The notes: generated by a model from the letters alone, not told the origin. 8,995 nucleotides of DNA from an uncultured Oscillospiraceae bacterium (GCA_900552605.1 USAR01000047.1:1-8995); one strand, 5' to 3'. Shown: positions 1 through 6,911, counted from the first letter of the stretch. Numbers and translations are program-made.

Positions 1-561
1 TGGGTTAATTTTTCCGGAGATATGGCAAAGCTTTTGCTTTCGCAAACCGCTTTTTCAAAATATGAGCCGGTGGCACCGAGCTTTGGAAACGAGCTGTTTC
101 AAAAATACAATCGCATAAAAGTAGGCTTTAATGCCGACACGACCGAGGGTTGCTGCGCGGCGTATGCCGCACTTTATGAAATATTCGGTTTTTATGCCGA
201 ACATATGCCGCAGCTGATAAACGCGGGAACATCGGACGAATACGGTATTGAGCCGATTTTAAAATACATCACGCTCAATATCCACAGACCTGAACTTTCT
301 GTGGAGTCGGTTGCACGAGATTTCGGAATGGACAGAGTAACACTTTACCGCGCTTTTAAAAAGCATACCGGCAGCACACCGCACGAATATATAAGAAAGC
401 GTCAACTTCACACGGCGGACAGGCTGCTGAGAATGAGCAATATTTCGGTAAAGGCGGTCGCCGGTTCTGTCGGGTTTACAGACCAGATGTATTTTTCAAA
501 GGTATTTAAAAAGGAATACGGCAAAACTCCGCAGGAATTCAGAAAGCTGTATAGAAATTGA
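1..561 (+). CDS. AraC-family transcriptional regulator, C-terminal part (5' end outside window)
   Basis: The frame is open from base 1 (reads WVNFSGD before the first Met at 22), so the gene starts upstream. The ATG at 22 has no ribosome binding site, and 'WVNFSG' resembles the middle of an AraC sensor domain. The visible 186 residues hold the end of the ligand-sensing domain (about 1-80) and the DNA-binding domain with two helix-turn-helices: LSVESVARDFGMDRVTLYRAF near 99-119 and ISVKAVAGSVGFTDQMYFSKVF near 148-169, followed by the family hallmark KEYGKTPQEFRK. Members are cytoplasmic activators that often answer to sugars. It lies about 430 nt upstream of a secreted esterase gene on the same strand, so control of that gene is plausible but only by position. 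Family is certain; ligand and targets are unknown. Confidence 0.93.
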   Translation, partial: WVNFSGDMAKLLLSQTAFSKYEPVAPSFGNELFQKYNRIKVGFNADTTEGCCAAYAALYEIFGFYAEHMPQLINAGTSDEYGIEPILKYITLNIHRPELSVESVARDFGMDRVTLYRAFKKHTGSTPHEYIRKRQLHTADRLLRMSNISVKAVAGSVGFTDQMYFSKVFKKEYGKTPQEFRKLYRN

Positions 562-698
562 TGACGGCTTTCAGGCAGCGGTTTCGAACGATATAAGACA
601 GAAAAAGTTGCAAATGAGCTTAGAATTGGCTAATGTCGATGTGCGCTCGCGGTAGTTGCGGAGTGTATTTTGCGGCTCACTTAAAGTACGATGAAATT

Positions 699-730
699 CA
701 AAAATCCATGCAAACGAAATTGGATTTTTG
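699..730 (+). terminator. Possible weak terminator or inverted repeat downstream of the AraC-type gene
   Basis: CAAAAATCCA (699-708) is perfectly complementary to TGGATTTTTG (721-730) across a 12-nt loop. The 3' arm contains five T but no clean U-run follows and the stem is A/T rich. It may end the regulator transcript, about 140 nt after the stop, or be a binding palindrome. Confidence 0.3.
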
Positions 731-754
731 CAAAATAAGCTAAATCAGATTTAT

Positions 755-781
755 TTGAGAGTGTTTAACACACTGTTGAGA
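755..781 (+). repeat. TTGAGA direct repeat, 21-bp period, upstream of the esterase promoter
   Basis: TTGAGA occurs at 755-760 and 776-781, exactly 21 bp apart (two helical turns), each followed within a few bases by a GTGTT-like tract. TAACAC (766-771) and GTGTTA (785-790) also form an inverted pair here. The spacing suits tandem sites for an AraC-type activator upstream of a promoter, but the units are short and A/T rich. Confidence 0.25.
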
Positions 782-850
782 AACGTGTTATCAATTTATG
801 TAATTTGCACAAAAGCAGGGCTTGTATTTAGGCGATTTTTACAACGATTA

Positions 851-874
851 TTTGTACTATTTTTGTTGTACAAA
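851..874. promoter_or_regulatory. Palindrome overlapping the -35 box, candidate operator
   Basis: TTTGTAC (851-857) and GTACAAA (868-874) form a perfect 7-bp inverted repeat with a 10-bp spacer. The right half overlaps the -35 hexamer (866-871). TTGTAC is also directly repeated at 852-857 and 866-871. Placement over the -35 box suggests a repressor site; the protein is not identifiable from sequence. Confidence 0.4.
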
Positions 875-894
875 ATGGTTATTTCTGCTATAAT
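866..894 (+). promoter_or_regulatory. Sigma-A type promoter of the secreted esterase gene
   Basis: TTGTAC (866-871), a 17-bp spacer and TATAAT (889-894), with an extended -10 TGC directly before it (886-888). This is close to the vegetative consensus. Predicted transcription start is near 901, giving a leader of about 90 nt before the ATG at 993. Confidence 0.8.
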
Positions 895-911
895 GATGGT
901 GTGATTCATTA

Positions 912-941
912 GCCGCAGCGAGAAGTTTGGATGTTTGCGGC
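912..941 (+). other. Leader hairpin in the esterase mRNA
   Basis: GCCGCA (912-917) pairs with TGCGGC (936-941) across an 18-nt loop, close to the predicted 5' end of the transcript. It could stabilise the mRNA; no known riboswitch pattern was recognised. Confidence 0.3.
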
Positions 942-977
942 AAGTTTTAGCTAAATTTGCGAAAAATCTTTTTAAAA

Positions 978-983
978 AAGGAG
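978..983 (+). promoter_or_regulatory. Ribosome binding site fixing the esterase start
   Basis: AAGGAG lies 9 nt before the ATG at 993. The frame also has an ATG at 957, but that lies upstream of this site and would put a charged stretch before the signal peptide, so 993 is preferred. The second ATG at 996 is 12 nt from the site and less likely. Confidence 0.85.
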
Positions 984-992
984 AACAAAAAG

Positions 993-3900
993 ATGATGAA
1001 GAAAAACCGACTCTTGGCTGCATTTCTTGCGCTTGTTTTAGCACTCGGTACATTGGCTGTGCCCATAGCGTTTGCCGATGTTTCGGGAACTGTTACAACC
1101 GACGTTTCCGACAGCGCAAAGCTTGCAGACCTTGATATTTCATCAAACTACACTGTTTCCGCAACACTCAGCGGAATAACGCCGAGCCTTGCACAAAACC
1201 TTGCAAGCGATAACCTGTTTAAAAACAGCGGAACAACATTTAATGTTGTCAAGGCGATTGATAACAAAGAATATGTTCTTGGACGGGACGGAGACTATGT
1301 GGCTAACAACACTTTAAATTTGCCGTATATCACCGACGGTTATATTGATAATGGCGCATTTGCAAAGGATGCTAACGGTAAACTGTCTTATTGCTACTGC
1401 CATTCAGAATTTCTGGGTGACGGCACCGTTCAGGGATATTTAACCTTTGGTCTTGATGATATATATACGCTTGACGATATTTACCTGATTGGAGCATGGA
1501 AGGGTAAGTTTGCGATTAAACAATATAAAGTTTATGTCTCTGAGAATGCAAGCAACCTTTTTGATGATCAAAATGAAGTGCTTTCGTTTAATTATGACAA
1601 GTATTTGACCGGCGACGGCGATACGGCAGCCAACCGCCTTAACAGCAACCTTAATTATTCCGAGGGACAGGTTTACAGATTCAACGGTAAAACAAAACCT
1701 GTCGGTAAATATATCGGCTATAAAATTATTGATAGTGCTTCTTCTGAAAATGAGCCCGGTTGGCTTTACATTTCGGAAGCGGGCGCACACGGTAAAAAGG
1801 TTATTGTACCGCACGATATTCCTGCCGATAAACGAGAGTATTTTACATACAGCGACAGCTATAACACCTACTTGCAAACCTCGGATATAACCGTTGATAC
1901 GATAAGCGAGCTTTATGCCGACAGCTTTTTAACAGGCAATGGCACAATGGTACTCGGCAGCACTGCCGGCGCTTCGGATCTTGGTAACGGTTTTACAGGC
2001 ACATACAGATCTATTACTGATGGCGGTATTGATAACAACGGCGCTTGGAACAGCGGTTCGTTTTTCTATACAAGCGACAAAATGCCGCAGACAACACCTC
2101 AGGGCTACCTGACGCTCACACTTAAAAACAGCTATGTTTTTGATAAGCTTTATATTATGTCCGCACACCGTGCGGCTGCCGCACTTTGCAATTATGAAGT
2201 TTATATCGGCGATGATAAGGATACATTGTACACCGACGCCAATCACGTCTACTCATTTAATTACGGCGGTTATTACATTTCATGGAGCGATGATGCTGCC
2301 GCAAAGGCGACAAAGCTTAACCATGCAAACGGCGACAATAACTCGGAAGGTCAGATCTACACATTCAACGGCGAGACAAAGCCAACAGGTAAGTATATCG
2401 GCCTTAAAATTAACGATGCCGCCAGTTCAACAAATTACCCCGGCTGGTTCTATATTTCGGAAATTGGAGCCTTGGGCAGACAGCTCAGCGCTGTTAATAC
2501 CGATGTTACAAACGCAACCAAGCAGGCAAAGCTCAGTGTTTCGTCTTTTTATAATATGAGCTTGCAAACCGCAAACGTTACTGCAAGCGATGTTGCCGCA
2601 ATTTATGCAAGCGACACCGATCTGCACTCTTCACTTAACAGTGTTAAGCTTACAAATGCCGAAAGAGAATCCTTTGTACCGAGCACCACACAGCTTGGAT
2701 TTATTACAGACGGTTATATTTATAATGAACTTGAAGCTAAATTAAGAAGCGCTTGGAATTATACGAACAATTGTCTTGTAACACAAGCAGACGGCAGTGC
2801 GGCAGGATATCTTACAGCAGATTACGGCAGCATTTGTGAATTCAGTAAGCTGTACCTTTTCTCGCATATCAGAAACCGCTTTGCATTTGCAGACTATGAA
2901 ATATATGTTGCAAATTCAGAAAACGATCTCTACAACAGCGAGAATAAAGTGGCAAGCTTTAAATATGATTACATAGGCACTCAGAATAACGATGATAAGC
3001 TTAATGAGGCAAGCGGATACAAGCAGTGTGAAGGTCAGATATTCAACTTCACAGGCGACACAAAACCCACAGGTCAATATGTAGGTTATAAAATATTCGT
3101 TGCGGCAACCGCGTCTGAAACGCAGTATCAGGGTTGGTTCTGTCTTGATGAGATCGGTGCAGCGGGATTACCTATTGAGGCTAAGGAAATTACTGTTGAC
3201 GCTAATGACGACACATTTGTATCTCCCACAAAATATGTTGTGGGCAGCAACTATAAATTTACTGTTGACGTTAAAAATGCAGGCAGCGTAACAAGGGTTA
3301 CTGCAAACGGCGCAGAGCTTACTGCAGACCAAAGAGGTTATTATAATGTCGGTAACGCGCCGGAAAACATAACTGTTGCGGTTGAAACCACTCGCGACAG
3401 CTATGCTCCCAAAAACAATGTTTGGAACGGCAAAGATGTAACTATGCGTTCATCGGGATACTATAATCCAACCTGGAATCAGGAAAAATTCGGTAATGAA
3501 TCGGTTATGCGCGATGAAACCGTGATGTTCTATTCCGGCAGAACAAGCGCAAAGCTGCTTTATCCTATCGATAATATCGTTTCGGTTTATACTTATAATT
3601 TGACCGACGGCAAACGTCAAAAATTCTATTTGGGTGAGGACTTCACCGTTAACGCAGACGGCGAAATGGTACTAACCGACAGCACAAATATCCCTGTTTA
3701 TGCAAACGGCGATAAGCTGAATAATATAACAACAAACGAAAGCGGCGGTTACACAACCGATTGGAGTTTCATCGGAGCAATGAAAACCGTGCAGCCGCAG
3801 TATTTGATTTCCGTTACCTACACCCACACAAGAGAGTGGAGCGGCACCGAATACGGCACAGCACCCGACAGTCAGCTTGGCAATCTGAAATTCTCAAAAA

Positions 3901-5447
3901 AAGCGGCAAACGGAGAAACTACAAATGTTTTGTTCCTCGGCGATAGCATTACAACGGGCTGTAACGCAACGGGTCAGGATATTGTAACATTTAACTATAA
4001 CGGCGGCGCCGATGTCACAGTCGGCTCAAGTCCGAGCATGGTGATTAAAGGTTGGGAGCAATACCTTGGTTGTTACGGCGGCACATCACGTCCCGAATGG
4101 ACTCAGAGGGCATGGGCGGACTTGGTTGTTGACGGTCTTAAAGCCCAATATGGCAACGATAACATTACAATAATAAACCGCGGTATCGGAAGCTCGGATT
4201 CTTATTGGTATTATAAGAATATCGAGGCTATTGTTAACAAAGATGTTGTTGCAAAACCCGACCTTGTGTTCATAGCATTCGGTATGAATGAAGCGAACAA
4301 CACTAAGGCAACTCAAAATGCTAATACTCAGAAGATTATCGATTATATTCGCGAGTGGAATCCCGATTGCTCGGTAGTTTTGGTTTCTGCTTTCTCACCG
4401 AATATGTATACAGCTTCTGCCAATCCGCAGCCGACAACAAAGCGTCTCGGAGAACAAGAAGAAGGCTACAAAGAGCTTGCAGCAACAGACGACAATATGG
4501 CATATGCTCCGGTATTCAGCGAGTTCCAAAAGATTCGCGCAATCAAAGAGGGCGTTGACTACACAGGCAATAACTATAACCACGTTAACGACTTCGGCGT
4601 AAATCTTTATGCAAACACCATTCTTGCGGTGCTTGACAAAGAGGAAGTAACTCATACCGTAACCTTCCTTAACAAGAACGGCACGGTTTTGGGAACAGAA
4701 GCCGTTGCTGACGGCAGCGCGGTATCTGTCAACAAGGCTGCTGAATATGCTGCAAATGCCGATGAGATATTCGGTTACACAAAGGGCATCAACGGCAACT
4801 TTTGGGACAGCGATATAACCTTGCCTATAACAGCTGATATGACCTTTACAGCGGTTTATACAAAAAATGATGTTTCAGCTGTCCTTACGGTTGAGGACAA
4901 CGGCACAAAAATAGAGAACCGCAGCTTTGACGAGCGTGTTTCCGTTACGGCGGAAAAGACAGAAGGCTTCCTCGGTTGGCGCGATAAATCGAGCGGAGCG
5001 GTGCTGAGCACAAGCAGGAAGTATACTTTCTATCTGCCGGGTGAAATTGATCTTGAAGCGGTGTATGAAAGTGATGGCGTTAACAGTCTTACGGTTGACA
5101 GCAGCGTCCTTAATACATCTGTGCACTATGCTGCAACCGACGTGGGCTACAAAGCAACCGTAACAGGTATTTCGGCAGTGCCGACAGGCGCAACTGTTAC
5201 CGAAAAAGGCTTTATCATCACCAATCAAACCGGTTATGCCGCTGCAAACGGAGAGGTTACTCTTAATATGGCAACTAAGCAGATTGAAACGGCAAACAAG
5301 CCGGCAAACGGCAACTATATGCTTACAATCGCCATAAACGCAGGTCAGAAACGCTATGTTCGCGCATATGTAACATATACTCTTAACGGTGTAAGCCACA
5401 CAGAGTACAGCAAGCACACGGCATTTATAAACTATACTGCATCGTAA
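993..5447 (+). CDS. Large secreted multi-domain protein with SGNH/GDSL esterase-like domain
   Basis: 1484 residues. A signal peptide spans 1-28 (MMKKNR, hydrophobic core, AFA cleavage before DVSG). Three diverged tandem modules follow at about 41-270, 279-500 and 508-730. A short Ig-like stretch runs to about 790 and a beta accessory region to about 970. The SGNH hydrolase domain is at about 975-1215: FLGDSIT (Ser985), NRGIGSSDS (from Asn1062), GMNEAN (Asn1099) and NHVNDFGVNLYA (His1197). Two short beta modules follow (about 1221-1360; the first resembles InlB-type B-repeats), then a fibronectin-like C-terminal domain to 1484. No LPXTG, dockerin or membrane anchor is visible, so it is probably released or held non-covalently. 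SGNH enzymes of this type often deacetylate polysaccharides; acetyl-glycan esterase activity is inferred, substrate unknown. It has its own promoter and is probably co-transcribed with the next short gene. Confidence 0.88.
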   Translation: MMKKNRLLAAFLALVLALGTLAVPIAFADVSGTVTTDVSDSAKLADLDISSNYTVSATLSGITPSLAQNLASDNLFKNSGTTFNVVKAIDNKEYVLGRDGDYVANNTLNLPYITDGYIDNGAFAKDANGKLSYCYCHSEFLGDGTVQGYLTFGLDDIYTLDDIYLIGAWKGKFAIKQYKVYVSENASNLFDDQNEVLSFNYDKYLTGDGDTAANRLNSNLNYSEGQVYRFNGKTKPVGKYIGYKIIDSASSENEPGWLYISEAGAHGKKVIVPHDIPADKREYFTYSDSYNTYLQTSDITVDTISELYADSFLTGNGTMVLGSTAGASDLGNGFTGTYRSITDGGIDNNGAWNSGSFFYTSDKMPQTTPQGYLTLTLKNSYVFDKLYIMSAHRAAAALCNYEVYIGDDKDTLYTDANHVYSFNYGGYYISWSDDAAAKATKLNHANGDNNSEGQIYTFNGETKPTGKYIGLKINDAASSTNYPGWFYISEIGALGRQLSAVNTDVTNATKQAKLSVSSFYNMSLQTANVTASDVAAIYASDTDLHSSLNSVKLTNAERESFVPSTTQLGFITDGYIYNELEAKLRSAWNYTNNCLVTQADGSAAGYLTADYGSICEFSKLYLFSHIRNRFAFADYEIYVANSENDLYNSENKVASFKYDYIGTQNNDDKLNEASGYKQCEGQIFNFTGDTKPTGQYVGYKIFVAATASETQYQGWFCLDEIGAAGLPIEAKEITVDANDDTFVSPTKYVVGSNYKFTVDVKNAGSVTRVTANGAELTADQRGYYNVGNAPENITVAVETTRDSYAPKNNVWNGKDVTMRSSGYYNPTWNQEKFGNESVMRDETVMFYSGRTSAKLLYPIDNIVSVYTYNLTDGKRQKFYLGEDFTVNADGEMVLTDSTNIPVYANGDKLNNITTNESGGYTTDWSFIGAMKTVQPQYLISVTYTHTREWSGTEYGTAPDSQLGNLKFSKKAANGETTNVLFLGDSITTGCNATGQDIVTFNYNGGADVTVGSSPSMVIKGWEQYLGCYGGTSRPEWTQRAWADLVVDGLKAQYGNDNITIINRGIGSSDSYWYYKNIEAIVNKDVVAKPDLVFIAFGMNEANNTKATQNANTQKIIDYIREWNPDCSVVLVSAFSPNMYTASANPQPTTKRLGEQEEGYKELAATDDNMAYAPVFSEFQKIRAIKEGVDYTGNNYNHVNDFGVNLYANTILAVLDKEEVTHTVTFLNKNGTVLGTEAVADGSAVSVNKAAEYAANADEIFGYTKGINGNFWDSDITLPITADMTFTAVYTKNDVSAVLTVEDNGTKIENRSFDERVSVTAEKTEGFLGWRDKSSGAVLSTSRKYTFYLPGEIDLEAVYESDGVNSLTVDSSVLNTSVHYAATDVGYKATVTGISAVPTGATVTEKGFIITNQTGYAAANGEVTLNMATKQIETANKPANGNYMLTIAINAGQKRYVRAYVTYTLNGVSHTEYSKHTAFINYTAS
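1113..3180 (+). repeat. Three tandem ~225-residue modules inside the esterase gene
   Basis: Approximate copies are 1113-1800, 1828-2500 and 2515-3180. Shared signatures in order: ITDG(Y/G)I-x-N, then GYLT, then a Y(K/E)(V/I)Y(V/I) strand followed by an L(F/Y) and S/A-F-(N/K)-Y motif, then EGQ(I/V)(Y/F)-x-F-(N/T)G-x-TKP-x-G-(K/Q)Y(I/V)G-x-KI, ending in GW(L/F)-x-x-(S/D)E-x-GA-x-G. DNA-level identity between copies is low, so the duplication is old. The pattern is compatible with a discoidin/galactose-binding-like fold and a role in glycan binding; this is inference from strand motifs, not a confident family match. Confidence 0.75.
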
Positions 5448-5467
5448 AAAGGGGGCTGTGAAATAGA

Positions 5468-5644
5468 ATGAAGCAAGAGTACAATACACCGAAAGCGGAG
5501 ATTATTGCAGCACAGCTTGACGCATTTTGCGCAGACTCCAATGTTCTCTCGACTAACTTTGACAACAGCTTTGCCGGCGACAATAAAAACACCTCGACCG
5601 ACGGTCTTGATGAGGTTTATGAGGGAAATGTAAACGAGACGTAA
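5468..5644 (+). CDS. 58-residue 'TPKAEII'-type short peptide of unknown function
   Basis: ATG at 5468, 20 nt after the esterase stop, preceded by AAGGGGG (5449-5455) 12 nt upstream; ends at TAA 5644. It begins MKQEYNTPKAEII, then DAFCADSN around residues 18-25 with a single Cys at 21, then an acidic, Asn/Asp/Thr-rich tail ending GNVNET. There is no signal peptide or membrane segment. From general knowledge, short proteins starting K-x-Y-x-x-P-x-(A/V)E followed by a hydrophobic strand and a Ser/Cys-rich turn are common beside large secreted proteins in Clostridia, but have no established role. Position, ribosome binding site, codon use and the terminator downstream support a real gene in an operon with the esterase. 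Confidence 0.72.
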   Translation: MKQEYNTPKAEIIAAQLDAFCADSNVLSTNFDNSFAGDNKNTSTDGLDEVYEGNVNET

Positions 5645-5686
5645 GCTGAGAATTAAAACTATAATCGCAGCGAAAGCGGTTAAAAC

Positions 5687-5740
5687 GAAAAAAGCCCGGC
5701 AGCGTGAAAGCACAATTTTCGCGCTGCCGGGCTTATGTTT
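5687..5740. terminator. Strong hairpin terminator after the esterase/peptide operon, possibly bidirectional
   Basis: AAGCCCGGCAGCG (5692-5704) pairs perfectly with CGCTGCCGGGCTT (5722-5734). GAAA (5706-5709) pairs with TTTC (5717-5720) inside, leaving a 7-nt loop. An A-run precedes it and TTATGTTTT follows, giving a modest U-tract on the plus strand and a better one on the minus strand. It lies about 50 nt after the peptide stop. Confidence 0.85.
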
Positions 5741-5777
5741 TCGGTTATAAAAAAGTTTTTGTTAGTATTACTTGTGC

Positions 5778-6039
5778 GTTGACACGTAGCCTGAAAGTTT
5801 GAAGGGCAGCCCCTCATCTGCGGTATCGCCCGCGCGCAGTGCCAACCGTTTCCAAAGTTTTCGGTATCGGCTTTAAATGCTGCTTTTAACAAAGCTTTCG
5901 ATTGGAAGCAGAAATTTGCAAAAACGGTTGAAAGGAGCCGCCGAAGGGCGGCTCTTTTCTCGCCTTCGGCGAGGCGCGCTGCACGCGGGCAATTCCGCAG
6001 ACCGGACTGTTTTTTCAAAATTTCAAGCGACGTGTCAAC
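5778..6039. mobile_element. 262-bp MITE-like or REP-like element with ~62-bp terminal inverted repeats
   Basis: The left arm (5778-5839) and right arm (5979-6039) are imperfect inverted repeats. The outer 23 bases match at 20 positions, both reading GTTGACACGT inward. CTGCGG...GCCCGCG...GCAG then matches again at 19 of 22 after a one-base gap. Inside, CAACCGTTT (5843-5851) pairs with AAACGGTTG (5922-5930). Two compact hairpins sit on the right side: GAGCCGCC/GGCGGCTC (5935-5954, GAAG loop) and CTCGCC/GGCGAG (5959-5973). There is no transposase and no convincing target-site duplication. It is more GC-rich than its flanks. It could be a non-autonomous transposable element or a structured intergenic repeat; single-copy structure cannot be excluded. 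Confidence 0.6.
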
Positions 6040-6056
6040 ATAAACAAATTATATAT

Positions 6057-6108
6057 AAAAGCCTGCTTTCAAAAAGCTGAAAACACACAGCAACTTTTTG
6101 AAAGCAGG
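6057..6108 (-). terminator. folT: Intrinsic terminator of folT
   Basis: A perfect 15-bp stem: CCTGCTTTCAAAAAG (6062-6076) with CTTTTTGAAAGCAGG (6094-6108). On the minus strand it is followed by C and UUUU (6060-6057). It starts about 25 nt after the folT stop codon. Confidence 0.85.
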
Positions 6109-6132
6109 GCATTTACAAATACCGATGCTTGA

Positions 6133-6768
6133 TCATTCGTAAAGCTTTTTGATTTTTTTCAACGCCGGAGCCTGTTCAATTGCCGTTAAAACAAGGTGTA
6201 TCAGCAAAATTTGTACCGCTGTCATAATAAGACTTTGAGGAAGACGGGTTAGAAGATATGCCCAAAACCCTTTTTTGGCATACAGCAGCGTTGTCCACAA
6301 TGTGTTAAGGAACAGAGTGCACAAAATTTGGGTGGTAACTACGGCAAGAACTGTGTTGCGAAAGCGGTATTCACGGTAAAATGCAGCGCCGAATATAATG
6401 CCGAGCAGCACGGCTGTTACTGTGTAGCCCGGAAAAAACGGGCCGAAAGGAAAGAGCAACGCTCCAAGTAAATCGCCGAGTCCTGAAACAACGGCAGCTC
6501 CCACAATTCCGGAAAAATAGGCGGCGATTGCCACCGGCAAAAATGAAAAACCGATTTTCACTACCTGTGTGTTAATTGATAAAAACCTGCTTAATACAAT
6601 ATACAGCGCCGTTAACATTGAGATAATCGCAATATCGGCAAGCTGAAAACTTAACGGCGACTTTATTCCAAGCGACTTTGCCGAAATTTTGAACTGTCTT
6701 ACATTTGCGGCCTCAGATGCGAGTGCTGCCGGATTTAAATTGTTTACTTCATTTTGATTTTTGCTCAT
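6133..6768 (-). CDS. folT: Folate-type ECF transporter S component (FolT family)
   Basis: 211-residue membrane protein, the substrate-binding subunit of an energy-coupling factor vitamin importer; it would work with a shared EcfA/A'/T module encoded elsewhere. After a hydrophilic N-terminus (1-40), hydrophobic segments run at about 42-63, 72-92, 95-108, 114-130, 138-161 and 172-196. Family-typical stretches include KIGFSFLPVAIAAYFSG (71-87), GLGDLLGALLFPFGPFFPG (96-114), LNTLW (154-158) and RLPQSLIM (175-182). GGAGG (6776-6780) sits 7 nt before the ATG. The THF riboswitch upstream independently supports folate as substrate. The first ~25 residues are longer than I expect for the family; no better internal start is visible. 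Confidence 0.92.
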   Translation of the reverse strand: MSKNQNEVNNLNPAALASEAANVRQFKISAKSLGIKSPLSFQLADIAIISMLTALYIVLSRFLSINTQVVKIGFSFLPVAIAAYFSGIVGAAVVSGLGDLLGALLFPFGPFFPGYTVTAVLLGIIFGAAFYREYRFRNTVLAVVTTQILCTLFLNTLWTTLLYAKKGFWAYLLTRLPQSLIMTAVQILLIHLVLTAIEQAPALKKIKKLYE

Positions 6769-6775
6769 AAAAAAA

Positions 6776-6858
6776 CCTCCGTTTTTTGTCAGAGCATCCT
6801 TTTGCGTTTTTCATTGAACGTTAATGAAAATCGCAATGTGCACTATAAAAAACCGAGG
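6776..6858 (-). promoter_or_regulatory. Possible long-range helix masking the folT ribosome binding site
   Basis: In the minus-strand RNA, CCUCGGUUUUUU (6858-6847, terminator 3' arm and U-run) can pair with AAAAAACGGAGG (6787-6776, which contains the Shine-Dalgarno GGAGG) at 11 of 12 positions. The hairpin at 6803-6835 lies between the arms. Half the pairing is A/U, so chance is possible. Confidence 0.35.
6803..6835. repeat. Hairpin between riboswitch terminator and folT ribosome binding site
   Basis: TGCGTTTTTCATT (6803-6815) and AATGAAAATCGCA (6823-6835) pair with one mismatch around a 7-nt loop. No U-run follows on the minus strand, so it is not a simple terminator for folT. It may organise the leader or be a protein-binding palindrome. 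Confidence 0.5.
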
Positions 6859-6911
6859 AATATGGCCGCGCTTTCTGCGGTTGCATTGGGTTTTATACAG
6901 CGGGATGCAAC
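6847..6911 (-). terminator. Expression platform of the THF riboswitch: antiterminator and terminator
   Basis: In the minus-strand RNA, GUUGCAU at the 3' side of the aptamer (6911-6905) is perfectly complementary to AUGCAAC (6886-6880). The latter overlaps AACCG (6882-6878), which pairs with CGGUU (6855-6851), extended by AG/CU and AA/UU pairs and followed by a U-run (6852-6847). The two folds exclude each other. Ligand-bound aptamer holds GUUGCAU and frees the terminator, giving an OFF switch. The terminator stem is modest in strength. Confidence 0.7.

Larger units (their letters stand above)
562..992 (+). other. Non-coding region between regulator and secreted esterase gene
   Basis: No credible gene is seen here: open frames are short, lack ribosome binding sites and run into neighbours. 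It holds an inverted repeat (699-730), a TTGAGA repeat with 21-bp period (755-781), a palindrome (851-874), a promoter (866-894) and a leader of about 90 nt. The rest, about 562-698, shows nothing I can name. Confidence 0.6.
5645..6132. other. Intergenic region between convergent units
   Basis: This non-coding stretch separates the plus-strand esterase/peptide operon from minus-strand folT. It holds a strong hairpin terminator (5687-5740), an inverted-repeat element (5778-6039) and the folT terminator (6057-6108). Open frames across it on both strands follow the inverted repeats and lack ribosome binding sites, so none is called as a gene. Confidence 0.7.

Noticed and set aside
957..992. Upstream in-frame ATG of the esterase gene as the start
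   Set aside because: The ribosome binding site at 978-983 lies after this ATG, and starting at 993 gives a textbook signal peptide.
796..1053. 85-codon minus-strand open frame over the esterase promoter
   Set aside because: It is antisense to the promoter, leader and signal peptide, has no ribosome binding site and no recognisable motif.
4875..5489. 204-codon minus-strand open frame
   Set aside because: It lies antisense inside the esterase gene, is rich in Cys and hydrophobic residues in the way of shadow frames, and has no initiation signal.
5680..6018. 112-codon minus-strand open frame across the intergenic region
   Set aside because: It covers the terminator and the inverted-repeat element, has no ribosome binding site, and its composition follows the repeat arms rather than a protein fold.
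5877..6080. 67-codon plus-strand open frame
   Set aside because: It is the opposite-strand counterpart of the inverted-repeat element and lacks a ribosome binding site; its FQATCQ peptide mirrors the other arm.
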